Of a stretch of 64,000 nucleotides of DNA, positions 1 through 10,417 are shown piece by piece. Numbering within the stretch: position 1 is the first letter of the stretch; every line of letters begins with the position of its first letter. A program made the translations under genes and the position numbers. Origin of the DNA: Bradysia coprophila (Eukaryota > Arthropoda > Insecta > Diptera > Sciaridae); assembly GCF_014529535.1 (NCBI RefSeq), contig NW_023503586.1, forward strand, positions 62,001-126,000, in the 5' to 3' direction. The notes under the pieces were generated by a model. The model saw only the letters and a program-made list of their open reading frames with translations. It ran no database searches and was not told where the DNA came from.

Positions 1-198
1 TGATGAGATTTGAAAAAGGTAGCGGATTACAAGCTTTTTTTGGCGACAACTTTTGGCCACTACTTTAATAAGGTCCCTGGTACCTCTTTTTATTATGAGC
101 TACGAGTTTAAATTTGATTTTCGCCGCGAAACTTAAGTTTTCTTTGTTTTCGTTGTATGAAAATTTACGAATGACCCATATTTTTCCGTTTTCTAATA

Positions 199-419
199 TC
201 ACAAAAAATTTTATCACAAATATTTTGTGACATCACAAAAATTGAGCATCACAAAATATTTGTGATGCTCAAAATTTGTGACAACACAAAATATTTGTGA
301 CATCACAAATATTGAGTATCACAAATATTTTGTGATGACAATTTTTGTGATGTCACAAATATTTTGTGTTGTCACAAATTATTTGTGACATAACAAAAAT
401 TGTCATCACAAAAATTGTC
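199..419. repeat. Dense palindromic array of TCACAAA / TTTGTGA dyads
   Basis: This 220-bp stretch is built almost wholly from the heptamer TCACAAA and its complement TTTGTGA. It contains a perfect 30-bp inverted repeat, with arms at 280-309 and 344-373. The 34-nt loop of that repeat holds a further TATCACAAATATTTTGTGAT dyad. A second hairpin at 244-270 has 12-bp arms (GAGCATCACAAA) and a 3-nt loop. The array stops sharply at about 420. It could be the core of a fold-back transposon, an AT-rich satellite fragment or a cruciform-forming site; the sequence alone does not decide. Confidence 0.85.
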
Positions 420-1032
420 GGGGACTTAAAGGAGGTTTTGAGATTGAGTCAAAGTTAACGAAGTTTGTCTCGTCATTACATACAAAAATGAAGACTTTGA
501 TAAAATGTGACTAGAAGTTAGAAGTACGTCCGATATGTGATTGCGAAATTTTTCATCTTATTTTAGTCATCCACTGATTGTATTAATCTTGATGCGGATT
601 TATAGGATTTTCATGAGATTTTCGAAGTCCAATTTTTGAAATTTTCGGAGTTTGCCTGCTCAAACTGTAATGATTAACTGATATATTCACAAATTCGCTT
701 TCGACCATCAGAGCATAATTTCGGCTAACAATGGAAGCGTAATTGCATGACAATGTTATGCAGAGCGACCTTAATAAGCCGTTTTGATGAATCGTAAAAC
801 CAAGACAATTTTTTTTAACGGCTTGCCGGTGATGAACATGATTGCCAAATTTTGGCCAAATATGGTAAACTGTAGATCACGTTTTCTAAAATAATTCTTC
901 ATTTGCCAAAAGTTGCGCATCAAAGATTCGTTTTTAATATCCAGTTCCTCTCCATGTATTGCAGGTATGTAAAGTACTTTATACCGATTTGACTCTCTCT
1001 TTAACACTTTACCAGTTACTGTGACTTGTCGG

Positions 1033-1175
1033 CTTTAGGCACCCTAGAAATCAGTAAAGGAGTCGAAGAATACCTCCAAAAAAATTTCTGAAAATCAAAA
1101 ATTAAATTTTAGATTTTTTAAATTTTATTTGGAGGTAACCCTCGACTCCTTTACTACTTTCCAGGGTGTCTAAAG
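1033..1175. mobile_element. Fold-back (MITE-like) element, about 48-bp terminal inverted repeats
   Basis: The arms are 1033-1080 and 1128-1175, with about 85% identity by eye. The left arm starts CTTTAGGCACCCTAG, and the right arm read on the minus strand starts CTTTAGACACCCTGG. Both arms share GTAAAGGAGTCGA and end in ACCTCCAAA. The 47-nt centre is AT-rich and non-coding. I could not fix a target-site duplication, so the superfamily is open. Confidence 0.75.
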
Positions 1176-1620
1176 TTCCAGCCTGCGCATTATTCTGCGT
1201 GCGCATATCCCATATTGAAGAAATGAAAGTATAGAGAGGCTGACCAAAATCAAATTGATTACAAGTACCTCCTTTGTTCGACTTACCAAACAATCCTAGC
1301 ACTTCTTTTCAGAAAATTTTTAAACAAATTTTCTCAGTTTTCGCAGAAGCCTAACTTTATAATGTCTTCATAATCTAAACCAACGCACTGTCTAGCAGAC
1401 AGTGCTATGTCAAAACATATAATGTTTTAATGGAATATTCTGAAATTCGGGCAACTTCAACAACAACAACTACACATCAGTTTTCATCATTCAAATTGAA
1501 ATGTTAAAAATTCTTTAAAAAATGAAAACTTGGCAGTAAATATTATAGGTAGATTAAGAGTGGGCTCACTGTACGACTCATACACACTCAATTCGATTAC
1601 TCATGTGATTTCTTAAAGTA

Positions 1621-1770
1621 CACTCACGGGATTTCGAAAACCGACACATTTTCTGTTTCGTGGTTTACTAGATTTTTGTGAATTTTGCATGTATTTTTAT
1701 ATGGAGAAATCAGAAAGTCAAGTAAAACACAGAAACAGAAAATGTGTCGGTTTTCAAAATTCCATGTGTG
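1621..1770. mobile_element. Fold-back (MITE-like) element, about 47-bp inverted repeats
   Basis: The left arm is 1621-1667 and the right arm is 1723-1770. They share a perfect core, AAAACCGACACATTTTCTGT, and diverge toward the outer ends (CACTCACGG against CACACATGG). The loop of about 55 nt is AT-rich. Weak similarity continues outward past both arms, so the true element may be longer. No coding content and no clear target duplication were seen. Confidence 0.7.
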
Positions 1771-2309
1771 TAATTTGGCTCTTCGAATTACTTCCTTAAA
1801 TAATATGAGTGGAGTAAACGTGGAGCTTTTTTTTATTTTTTTTTAAACGATTCCTTTATTATCATCCCTTGATCAGTGTGGGATACAGAGTAAATAAGTA
1901 ATTGTGTAATGCACTCACGCAGTGCTGAGATGCGATTTATTGCAATTGTTGGAAATTGAGATTTGTCAAACGTCGAACACTTACACAGGGAAACAGAAAA
2001 ACCGAATCGAAATGACCAGACCAAAGAATAATTTTCAAGAAATTTCACTGTTTAGAAAACGAAATTCCAATGATGAGATCATCTCTGAAAATTACCTTTT
2101 CCACTGACTGACATAAAAAAGCAGAGTTCTCTTCTTCTTTGAAACTGGAATTTTTGAGCATTTATAGTCATTGAAATCTGTCGTCGCGTTGTATCCGCAG
2201 AAACTTACGACACCGCTTTAAATATTTCATTTTCAAGAAATCGATCCACTTCGATGCAACAGCTCCATCATCACACTAAAAAACAACGAAATTCTCCATT
2301 TGTGAAGAT

Positions 2310-2315
2310 TTTATT
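2310..2315 (-). terminator. Polyadenylation signal AATAAA of RpL23
   Basis: The plus-strand hexamer TTTATT reads AATAAA on the minus strand and lies about 25 nt past the RpL23 stop codon. This fits a very short 3' UTR, common for ribosomal protein genes. Confidence 0.55.
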
Positions 2316-2339
2316 GTGGCTTATCGGTCATATATCAAA

Positions 2340-3144
<805 letters not shown>

Positions 3145-3932
3145 TGCAGGCGATTTATTTCGAAAAAAACTTCAGAAAGACAGATCAAGTGTTTCCGCTA
3201 CAATAGTGCCACCTCTAAAAGAACTAAATTGACGTTTATGTTTGATGCTAGGACAATTTCTGAATGGTAAAGTTTGGTACAATCTTGAGTACACTGTCAA
3301 TTTATGCGATAATATTTCTTCGGGGTAAGAAGAAACAAATTCTTCAAAAGAATTTTTAAATTACTTATTACTTAATTAAAGAATTGACCAGTTTGTTCTT
3401 AATATTATCTGAGTCCTCGCAGCTAAGCTGAAGTAAAAGAAGTGAAGATTTTATTTCGTTATTTCCAATTTATATATTTTCAATTTGAGGAAACGACGGA
3501 AACCTATTCGTTAGTTGTTTTTGTCATTAGTTTTATCTTTCACCTCAATCAAAAGATATAATCCCTATATACCACGTAGTTACACTCTCTCAAGTACAAC
3601 TCTATGATGTAAACTGTCGGTACTAAAACTTTTAGCTAGAAGTTTTCCACGAAGCCTCAAAGTGGATATGATGGCGGCACAGGTTACGACACTTTCAAGA
3701 TGATCACGAAGGCGGTGGCACGGGTGGAAAATTTAGACAAATTCAAGCCGTAATGCGCTTCACAATTTGTGAATCAGGAAATGTACATACAAGAATGAAC
3801 AAGTGACTTAAAAAAGAAATTTCAATGCACTCTGATATGAACGAGATCGTTAATTAACCCAATGTAACGCTGCGTTTGATTTGGCTTTAAAACTTTCAAT
3901 TTTAAATTTTCAGTTCAGCCGTAAGTCCGTCA

Positions 3933-4188
3933 ATGTTGTTAAGCACACTCATTACAGATTATGTGACATTTCAACTTGATACAATATTTTTTAATGGGGC
4001 CTTCAAAGTCTTCCTTTTCCATTCCGTTTTGCCTGCGTTCATGTGACAGTTGTCACTTCAAACAATATGCTCTATTGTAAGAAATACCGACTCACGTAAG
4101 ACGAGACAAAATGGAATGAAAACAGGTGACTGTGAATTCAGACTTGAGTTTATGTTTCATACAATCTGTAATGAGTGTGTTTAACAAC
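3933..4188. mobile_element. Fold-back element with terminal and internal inverted repeats
   Basis: The outer arms 3933-3960 and 4162-4188 read TGTTGTTAAGCACACTCATT and TGTTGTTAAACACACTCATT, each followed by ACAGATT, with one mismatch. A second pair of arms lies inside: CATTCCGTTTTGCCTG near 4020 and CATTCCATTTTGTCTC (minus strand) near 4104-4119. Nested arms of this kind are typical of MITE-like elements. No target duplication or coding capacity was recognised. Confidence 0.7.
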
Positions 4189-4952
4189 AATTTTCTAAAC
4201 TGTCAAAATTTAAGTGCCTTTGTGAGTGTATTTGCAATCTTTTGCTGTCCTTGAGTAAGAAACTGAACGTATTAGGATAGTATGGCCGTCTTGTGTACAA
4301 ATAGGACTGCATAAACGTATGACGTAATTATCGAAAGGATCAGGACTGCTAATGTAAGGTTCTGAAAGAACAGGTTCAGACAACCCTGAGTTGATCACGA
4401 AAGCGGTGACACACAAATTGCGTCAAGGGCCGCAAAGTTTATATGAAAAGTGTATCTTAACAAAAACAAAATTCTGAATTTTGCAAAAAAATATTTTCTT
4501 CAAATTGATTTCTAAAACTATTTGAAGTGAGTTTATAAAATTTTGTGTCACCCGCATCCGTGGTTATCTGTTGTTTCAGAACTTAATGTAGTCTATAATG
4601 AAGTCTTTTTGCATCAGAAATTGTGGTGCCACCGGTCATGTTATAGATACAAAAATAAACTTTTTTATATGGAAATTCACAGTGGCTGCTAGGAATCTTG
4701 CGTCGGCGTGATTTACATTGATACATAAAATGATGCATTTTGTTATCACGCTACGCACAATAAAAAACAACTTTTACCATAGGATTCTTCCAAGGCCATT
4801 CAAAATGTCAATCGTCATCCACAGAGAAGCCAACACAACCTCACTTTGAAGTTTTAACGAACAAATTTGTTTAAGTTGAGGTTATGTTTGCTTCTGTGGA
4901 AGACGGTCGGTTGTTTTCGGCCTGTCAAAATTCTTTTTTACCCTTTTTACCG

Positions 4953-5180
4953 CAAGGCTGTATACTTTGGGGAGGTCACGCAGACCGCCATTTTATTAGA
5001 TACGCGGGAACACACCACTTCTGATGACGTTACATATACAAAAAATTCACCACATCATCAAGACGACGAGAATCATCAGAGTAGGTGAATTTTTGTATGA
5101 AATCGGCCATTTTATCATCAACTGTGGTATGTAACCCGCGTATCTGTATCAGCGTGACCTCCCCAAAGTATACAGCCTTG
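4953..5180. mobile_element. 228-bp hAT-like MITE with 8-bp target-site duplication
   Basis: The terminal inverted repeats begin CAAGGCTGTATACTTTGGGG and continue AGGTCACGC with no mismatch over 29 bp. More broken complementarity follows inside (GATACGCGGG in both arms). The element is flanked on both sides by the same 8 bp, TTTTACCG, at 4945-4952 and 5181-5188. An 8-bp duplication and CA..TG ends fit the hAT superfamily, although the duplication does not match the usual nTnnnnAn preference fully. The interior is non-coding. It sits 270 bp upstream of the L1-domain gene start, so it may lie in or near that promoter. Confidence 0.85.
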
Positions 5181-5451
5181 TTTTACCGTACGATGGAAGA
5201 AACCTATTTGCCAAAGACGAAATTTTTTGCGTCGTAGTGGAAGTAAAAAATAAAAATACTAGAATGAACATGAAGCCGTCGACTTCCGCACCATCTACAA
5301 TGTAAATTTGTTTACACCTGAACACCATTTTGAAATTTGTTGTCTTCTTGTGTTTTCTTGAATTGTGTTTTTTTGAGTCGATTCGATCGATCATCCTAAA
5401 TACATATTGATATTAAGACATTAAATCAACGACAAAACCTCCAAGGAAGTA

Positions 5452-6866
5452 ATGACGCCCGATCCAAAGGTTTTATTTACCAGAAAATGGATGCTCGCCA
5501 ACCACAAGTCACCGGCACCGTTTCAACAAGAGAAATTCGACACTATTTTCTCCAGCCAGTCAATACAGAAACATGTTGAGGATTTAAAAAACTCCATAGA
5601 CATTGAGCTGTACATCAGCCCGCGTTTGTTGCCTGAAGACTCTTACATTAGTAAGTTACACCTCAGTTATCATCTGATTGCTTATTAATTAGACTGAATT
5701 CTCCTTTTAGACTTGGAGATTTACAGTCACAAGCATCCTCACATTCCGATTAATTTGAGCCGAGTTGCTACTGCTCGTTCCTGTCACAACGACGATTCGA
5801 ATGCGTTGATAATTGTGAAGGACGTACGAATCGCTGGCAACAAATTGGCTAAACCGGAACGTACAATCAGTCATTATGAAACGCTTTTTCGCAACAATGG
5901 CATCGACCAGAAGCTAATTACATTCATGCCTCTGTCTCAGCTGTTGAACGATTATGCTGGCTACGAAGAACGACGTAAACTTGCATTTCTGTATGAACAG
6001 TTCATTGTTGACAAGGATATTGCCGCTAAAGTGAATGCTTTCCTTGGAACGAAATTGCTTCACGAAGGTCGTGCGGCGTTCCCGGCTGATTTTAGCGACC
6101 ATCTTACATTGGCTGATAAGATTCATAAGGCTTTACGAATGGTCTACTGCATGTACACACAGCCAACAGACGACCAAGAATCGAAAAGTATTATTCGAGT
6201 TGGACGACATGGTATGGCTAATGAGCATATTGTCGAAAATATCATTGATCTTCTCCACCAACTGCAGGAACTGCATCCAGGTAATTCACCGAGAAGCAGC
6301 TTTATCTTGTGTCAAGTTACTAATTTTCCATTCCTGTCCAAGGTGGTTGTAACAACGTTAGCAGATTGGTTATCCGTGCAAGCTCGGACGTCGGAAAGCC
6401 GTTTGAAATTTACAAAGATGAAGGTAAACGTAAAGTGTTGTGCTGTTGGACATTATTCATGAAAATACAAATTAAACTTTTAGCCGGTCCTGTTTACCCC
6501 GAAGAAGCGGCCACAACTGACGAAAATTCGCCAGCCAACAAATCGGAAGTGGATGAATCTTTACTACAAAAAGTCTATGTGCACACTTCAATTATACCTA
6601 ATGACCATATCGTACCGGACAAGGAAGAAGATTCCCCCAACGATGTTCGACGTGACAACAGTCAACCGCAAGCTCCCCCTAAAGCGCAAAATGTACCAGC
6701 CAATTTGGAGCAACAAGTTCTTAACTGTCTCAAACAGTATGTGGCTAAATCAAACATGAACATGAACGCCAACAATGCTCCTGGTATGGTAACAGCTAAT
6801 CGAGTTATTAAACGACGTAGAGTTCCAGTCGCTGGGCCAGGCAATCGTAATGGCAAAATGTTTTAA
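5452..6866 (+). CDS. Ribosomal L1 domain-containing protein (RSL1D1-like, probable nucleolar factor)
   Basis: Four exons join in phase (5452-5650, 5711-6280, 6343-6423, 6484-6866) to give 410 residues. The central part, about residues 67-285, looks like a ribosomal L1 fold. It has a VKDVRIAG strand, a YEERRKLAFLYEQFIVD helix, GTKLLHEGRAAFPADF, and a late HGMANEHIVENI segment followed by PGGCNNVSRLVIRASS. This order matches eukaryotic L1-domain proteins such as RSL1D1/Cic1, which act in nucleolar 60S assembly, rather than L10a. The C-terminal 120 residues are low-complexity, Asn/Met/Pro-rich, and end in a basic VIKRRRVPVAGPGNRNGK segment that may be a nucleolar signal. Family membership is inferred by eye from weak similarity; the gene model itself is firm. 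A poly(A) signal lies at 6941-6946. Confidence 0.65.
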
Positions 6867-9800
6867 TGTCATAATGCCGAACAGTCTGGGGCAGTACAGT
6901 CACTGCGTTTGATATATTTTATGTGAAAACACTCCGAAGAAATAAATTCATAAAAATATCCGATAGGCGAACAAAATTTTTGACTTTTTTTTAATGTTCG
7001 TCTTTCCTCGGGTTCTGTTAATGCTCTCGTATTTACTGAAACCGTAATTTTGCTCGTTTGTTGAAATATATCTGTAAAATAAATCATTTGCGATGCATCC
7101 ACATTATGTGACCGAGTGGCGAATTTTCCTCGAAGCAGCATATTTTTACCGAAAATGTCGATATGGTGGTCATTCACAAGTATTTCCAAAAACTGCATAG
7201 AACCAAATTGGTATTTTCGAACTTTTGTACCTCCTTAAGCTCCTTGACCTCGAAAATGTCTGAGTCTTTTGTAGACGTAAATTCAACAACCAAGTCTCCA
7301 TAACTTCGGCGACATTCGTTTTTTTTTTACGAGAAAAACTAACTTGACGAAAATTTTGTGTTGGACCAAGTGTCCAAGAAGTTGGCATACACATATATCA
7401 TTCGATGTATGTTAAAAATTCACAACGGACTAAATGCAACAGTCGAACTTACCCACAGCGCTAGGCTATTAGGCTATTTGCTTAGGGAACGATTTTCATT
7501 TGAGTTGTATAGAGCTGTACTGAAACATTACATCATTTGCTATCGAAAAAACCTTTGTTTAAACAAATTACAGATTCTGTTTGTGTATTTTTAACAAAAG
7601 AAGTAACAGAGTCACAAACTACAAGCGTATTACCATCTGATCTATTAACTTCATTTGATCAAAGATTTTCAGAGGCTGATTTCTTTTACTTCATTTGTTT
7701 TGAACATGCTTTTGCTATGTAAGACCTCAATAGTCAGAGCTTGTCGTTTATTATTGGTGTCGTTTTCGATAACAGATTCGCCAATACAGTCAATTCAATA
7801 TGAAGATTACTTCAATATGAAGTTGAAAGGAAATCAATTCTGAAACTTCTGTATTTTCGAAAGGTAATGAATTCTCAAAGTTCCTACAGTCAGAAGCAGT
7901 GAAATTTCAGCATGAATTTGCTTCGGCATTTTTTTCACCTGATCCACAGAAACAATCAAAACTGTGGATACATCTTTATACGATGTTATCACTACCTCGC
8001 GCGTGCGTTTCAACCATATAAACAGTTTTGATTAAATGTGTGGATCAGCTGAAGAAAATTCAAGCTGAAATGTCACTGCCTCTGACTGTCTGACAATGTC
8101 CATCAAAAATATCTTAATGGAAAATCTAAATCTTCGACGGTATTCTAAGCTGAAATTTCCAACTGTCCAAATAAATGATATATGACCACACTTGACCATT
8201 TGCTATCGAATGAATAAATGCATATGAATTTCAAAGAATTATAATAGTCAGCAATTGACAGTAGACTCAGATTCCCTACATTTCCAATCGACATCTCTTC
8301 CGAAAATAAACTGAACTTCGATTAGAATAATTCGGCTGAATGCTGATAATGGAAACAAATGTTTAATTATTTAAATATTTTGTTTTATTTCACATCTATT
8401 GTTGATTGATGATATGGAAGACTTTATAAAATACAAATAACCAAAAAATAAAATCTAAATATAATCAGAAAAATCGGAGTCAAATGAATTCTTCACCATA
8501 TTATCTTTATGTACAATTTTAAATGAAACTACAAAATCACTTCTCTCTCTCATTGTTTTTTTTTTTGTTTTGTTTTGTTTTAAATATGATATGACGCCGA
8601 TATAATATTTTTACTTTATCGTTTTTGCTTAAAATGTTGTTTCCATTTCCTTATTAAAAATATTCTTTTTATGTTTCATTATTTATTTATTTTTTTTACT
8701 CTTCATTAAAGCACTGGACATCTATATATTTTAATAATTCGTATCATATTTGTTTGAATAGTTCATTTTTCATTGTAGAGAAATAGTTTTACAATTTGTT
8801 TTTGTTTTGTTTTTTTTTTTAATATAAAAATGTGGATTAATCATTTGAATATGTTTGTCTTGATATCATTTTTATTCACGTTGATGTGGTTTTGGAAATA
8901 AAATAACGTCGAAAATGAACCAAATTTTAAATTTATGCCTGCCAAGAAAAAAACATTTTTCCAGCCAACTTTTGAAACTTGTAAAAAATTGAAGTATCAT
9001 TCAAGGCTAACTAAAACATTGACAGCCTTTTTTATGTATAGAAAATGCAAAACACAATATTTCTTGAAATAAAATTAAATGTAAAAGGGAACTCTATAAG
9101 ATTACTCAATCATTTTGTCCAAATGAGTCATACAAACTACATTGTAAAATGGTAATCCGAACAATTCGTACTTTTTACTTATTCGACTTTAACTCTCGAC
9201 ACGGGGAGACAAAATTACCTAGTTTCAAATATTTGTTTCAAAGGTGGGATAAAACATTATTATTTAGAAAGAAGGCATCTAACTCTTTTAGTAAAACAGC
9301 AATTCGAAATCAGTTCTATTCATTTGTAGCGTATAAATTAACCAACTTCGTACAGCCAATCAATTCTCGAAATATAGAGCCTCGGCTTCGCCTCGAACCA
9401 TTTACCATTTCTCGAACATAAAAGACCCTTTCCAGTTGTTGTATATTGTAGCATCAAATTATTATCATTTTTGGGTTTGTAAATAGATTGATGTTATCAC
9501 TCATTATTATAAGTCGACGAAAGCACAGCAGAGGAAAATAAGCCAGGCATTTTCAAAACGTCAAATAAGTGACCTCATACATGAAAATACCAGATTATTC
9601 AGGTCCCTAGTCAAATCAAGCGCTCCTGCCTGATTTACTTTACTCTGCCGTAACGTAAGACGTATGTGGATGGAGACGTCACTACTTATACTTTCCAAGC
9701 TTTACGTCAACTTATAACTTATAAGGAATATCGCAATCTCACTATTGTGGGTCATATGATGTTGAGTTTTACTTGTGTTTAGATGTATCGCGAATCTGTA

Positions 9801-10417
9801 TATTGACAAAACTAATGGTGTCTTGTTCACACCAACTTTCAATGGAATTGTCGGATTATTGTGGAAGTTATAGACGAGATAGCATTTTAGTGCTGCCGTT
9901 ATAACCCAAAAACATAAATCCAAAAATGTTTATAAAATACCGGCAAATAAACTGAATATGTCGTAATGGCACCAAAAGGAACTCCTATTCGTTGAGAATA
10001 CATCCAAATCGAAATCATAACACAAAAATTTGTGGTTGTTTATTGGATCATGGATCAGATTTTATTTTTGTCTTCCCGAAGTTGGAGGTCGTCGGAGTTA
10101 AGTCGATTGAAAAAAGGATGCCGGAGCAAGTATGTTTCCAAAGCGGTATTAGGTAAAATGAAATGCGATTGATAAAACGGATGATCATTTCGTTGAAAAT
10201 GTAGACCGATTCAATTGTTTCCGGTAAATTCACAAAACAAAACTCTATGGTAAAAATGAATATCATGTAGCTGTCCTTAAAATTATTATCACCAGTTATA
10301 ACTGCTAATTTAAAAAAAAAAAATCTTTTCTTGTGTGTAGATATAGAAAATCTCTAGAATAAAAACTATTTTCAATCTTCTCTCATTCAATTAATTAAAG
10401 TAAAAATAGATTTGGCA
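6867..10417. other. Intergenic or schnurri 3' UTR region; no gene recognised
   Basis: The AATAAA at 6941-6946 ends the L1-domain gene. The rest holds only short open frames (at most 90 codons) with no splice logic or familiar sequence. It is AT-rich with several T-runs (about 8558-8582, 8807-8820). One inverted-repeat element lies at 7887-8089. Schnurri ends at 10418 on the minus strand with no AATAAA close by, so its 3' UTR may run well into this region. Confidence 0.55.
7887..8089. mobile_element. Fold-back (MITE-like) element, about 33-bp inverted repeats
   Basis: The arms are 7887-7919 and 8057-8089. The left begins CAGTCAGAAGCAGTGAAATT and the right (minus strand) begins CAGTCAGAGGCAGTGACATT; both continue TTCAGC and TGAATTT. 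Inner complementarity continues with CTGATCCACA and AATCAAAACTGT on both sides, so nearly the whole element can fold back. There is no coding content. No clear target duplication was found. Confidence 0.7.

Larger units (their letters stand above)
420..2309. other. Gene-free 5' flank of the window with two fold-back repeats
   Basis: No convincing coding exon was found on either strand. Short open frames of 60-78 codons exist but lack splice context and recognisable sequence. The only structure I see is the two inverted-repeat elements at 1033-1175 and 1621-1770, listed separately. The last part (about 1780-2309) lies 3' of RpL23 and shows nothing further. Confidence 0.6.
3145..5451. other. 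Intergenic region between two head-to-head genes, with two inverted-repeat elements
   Basis: This 2.3-kb spacer separates RpL23 (minus) from the L1-domain gene (plus), so both promoters must lie in it. It holds inverted-repeat elements at 3933-4188 and 4953-5180. The 73-codon open frame at 4867-5088 and the 81-codon minus-strand frame at 5149-5394 overlap the second element and are not convincing genes. Confidence 0.6.

Noticed and set aside
199-419. CRISPR-like array
   Set aside because: Repeats are palindromic and contiguous without unique spacers, and the window is clearly animal DNA.
4867-5088. 73-codon plus-strand frame
   Set aside because: Half of it is the inverted-repeat element at 4953-5180; not a gene.
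9149-9421. 90-codon plus-strand frame
   Set aside because: No recognisable domain, no adjacent exons, and located in an otherwise non-coding stretch.
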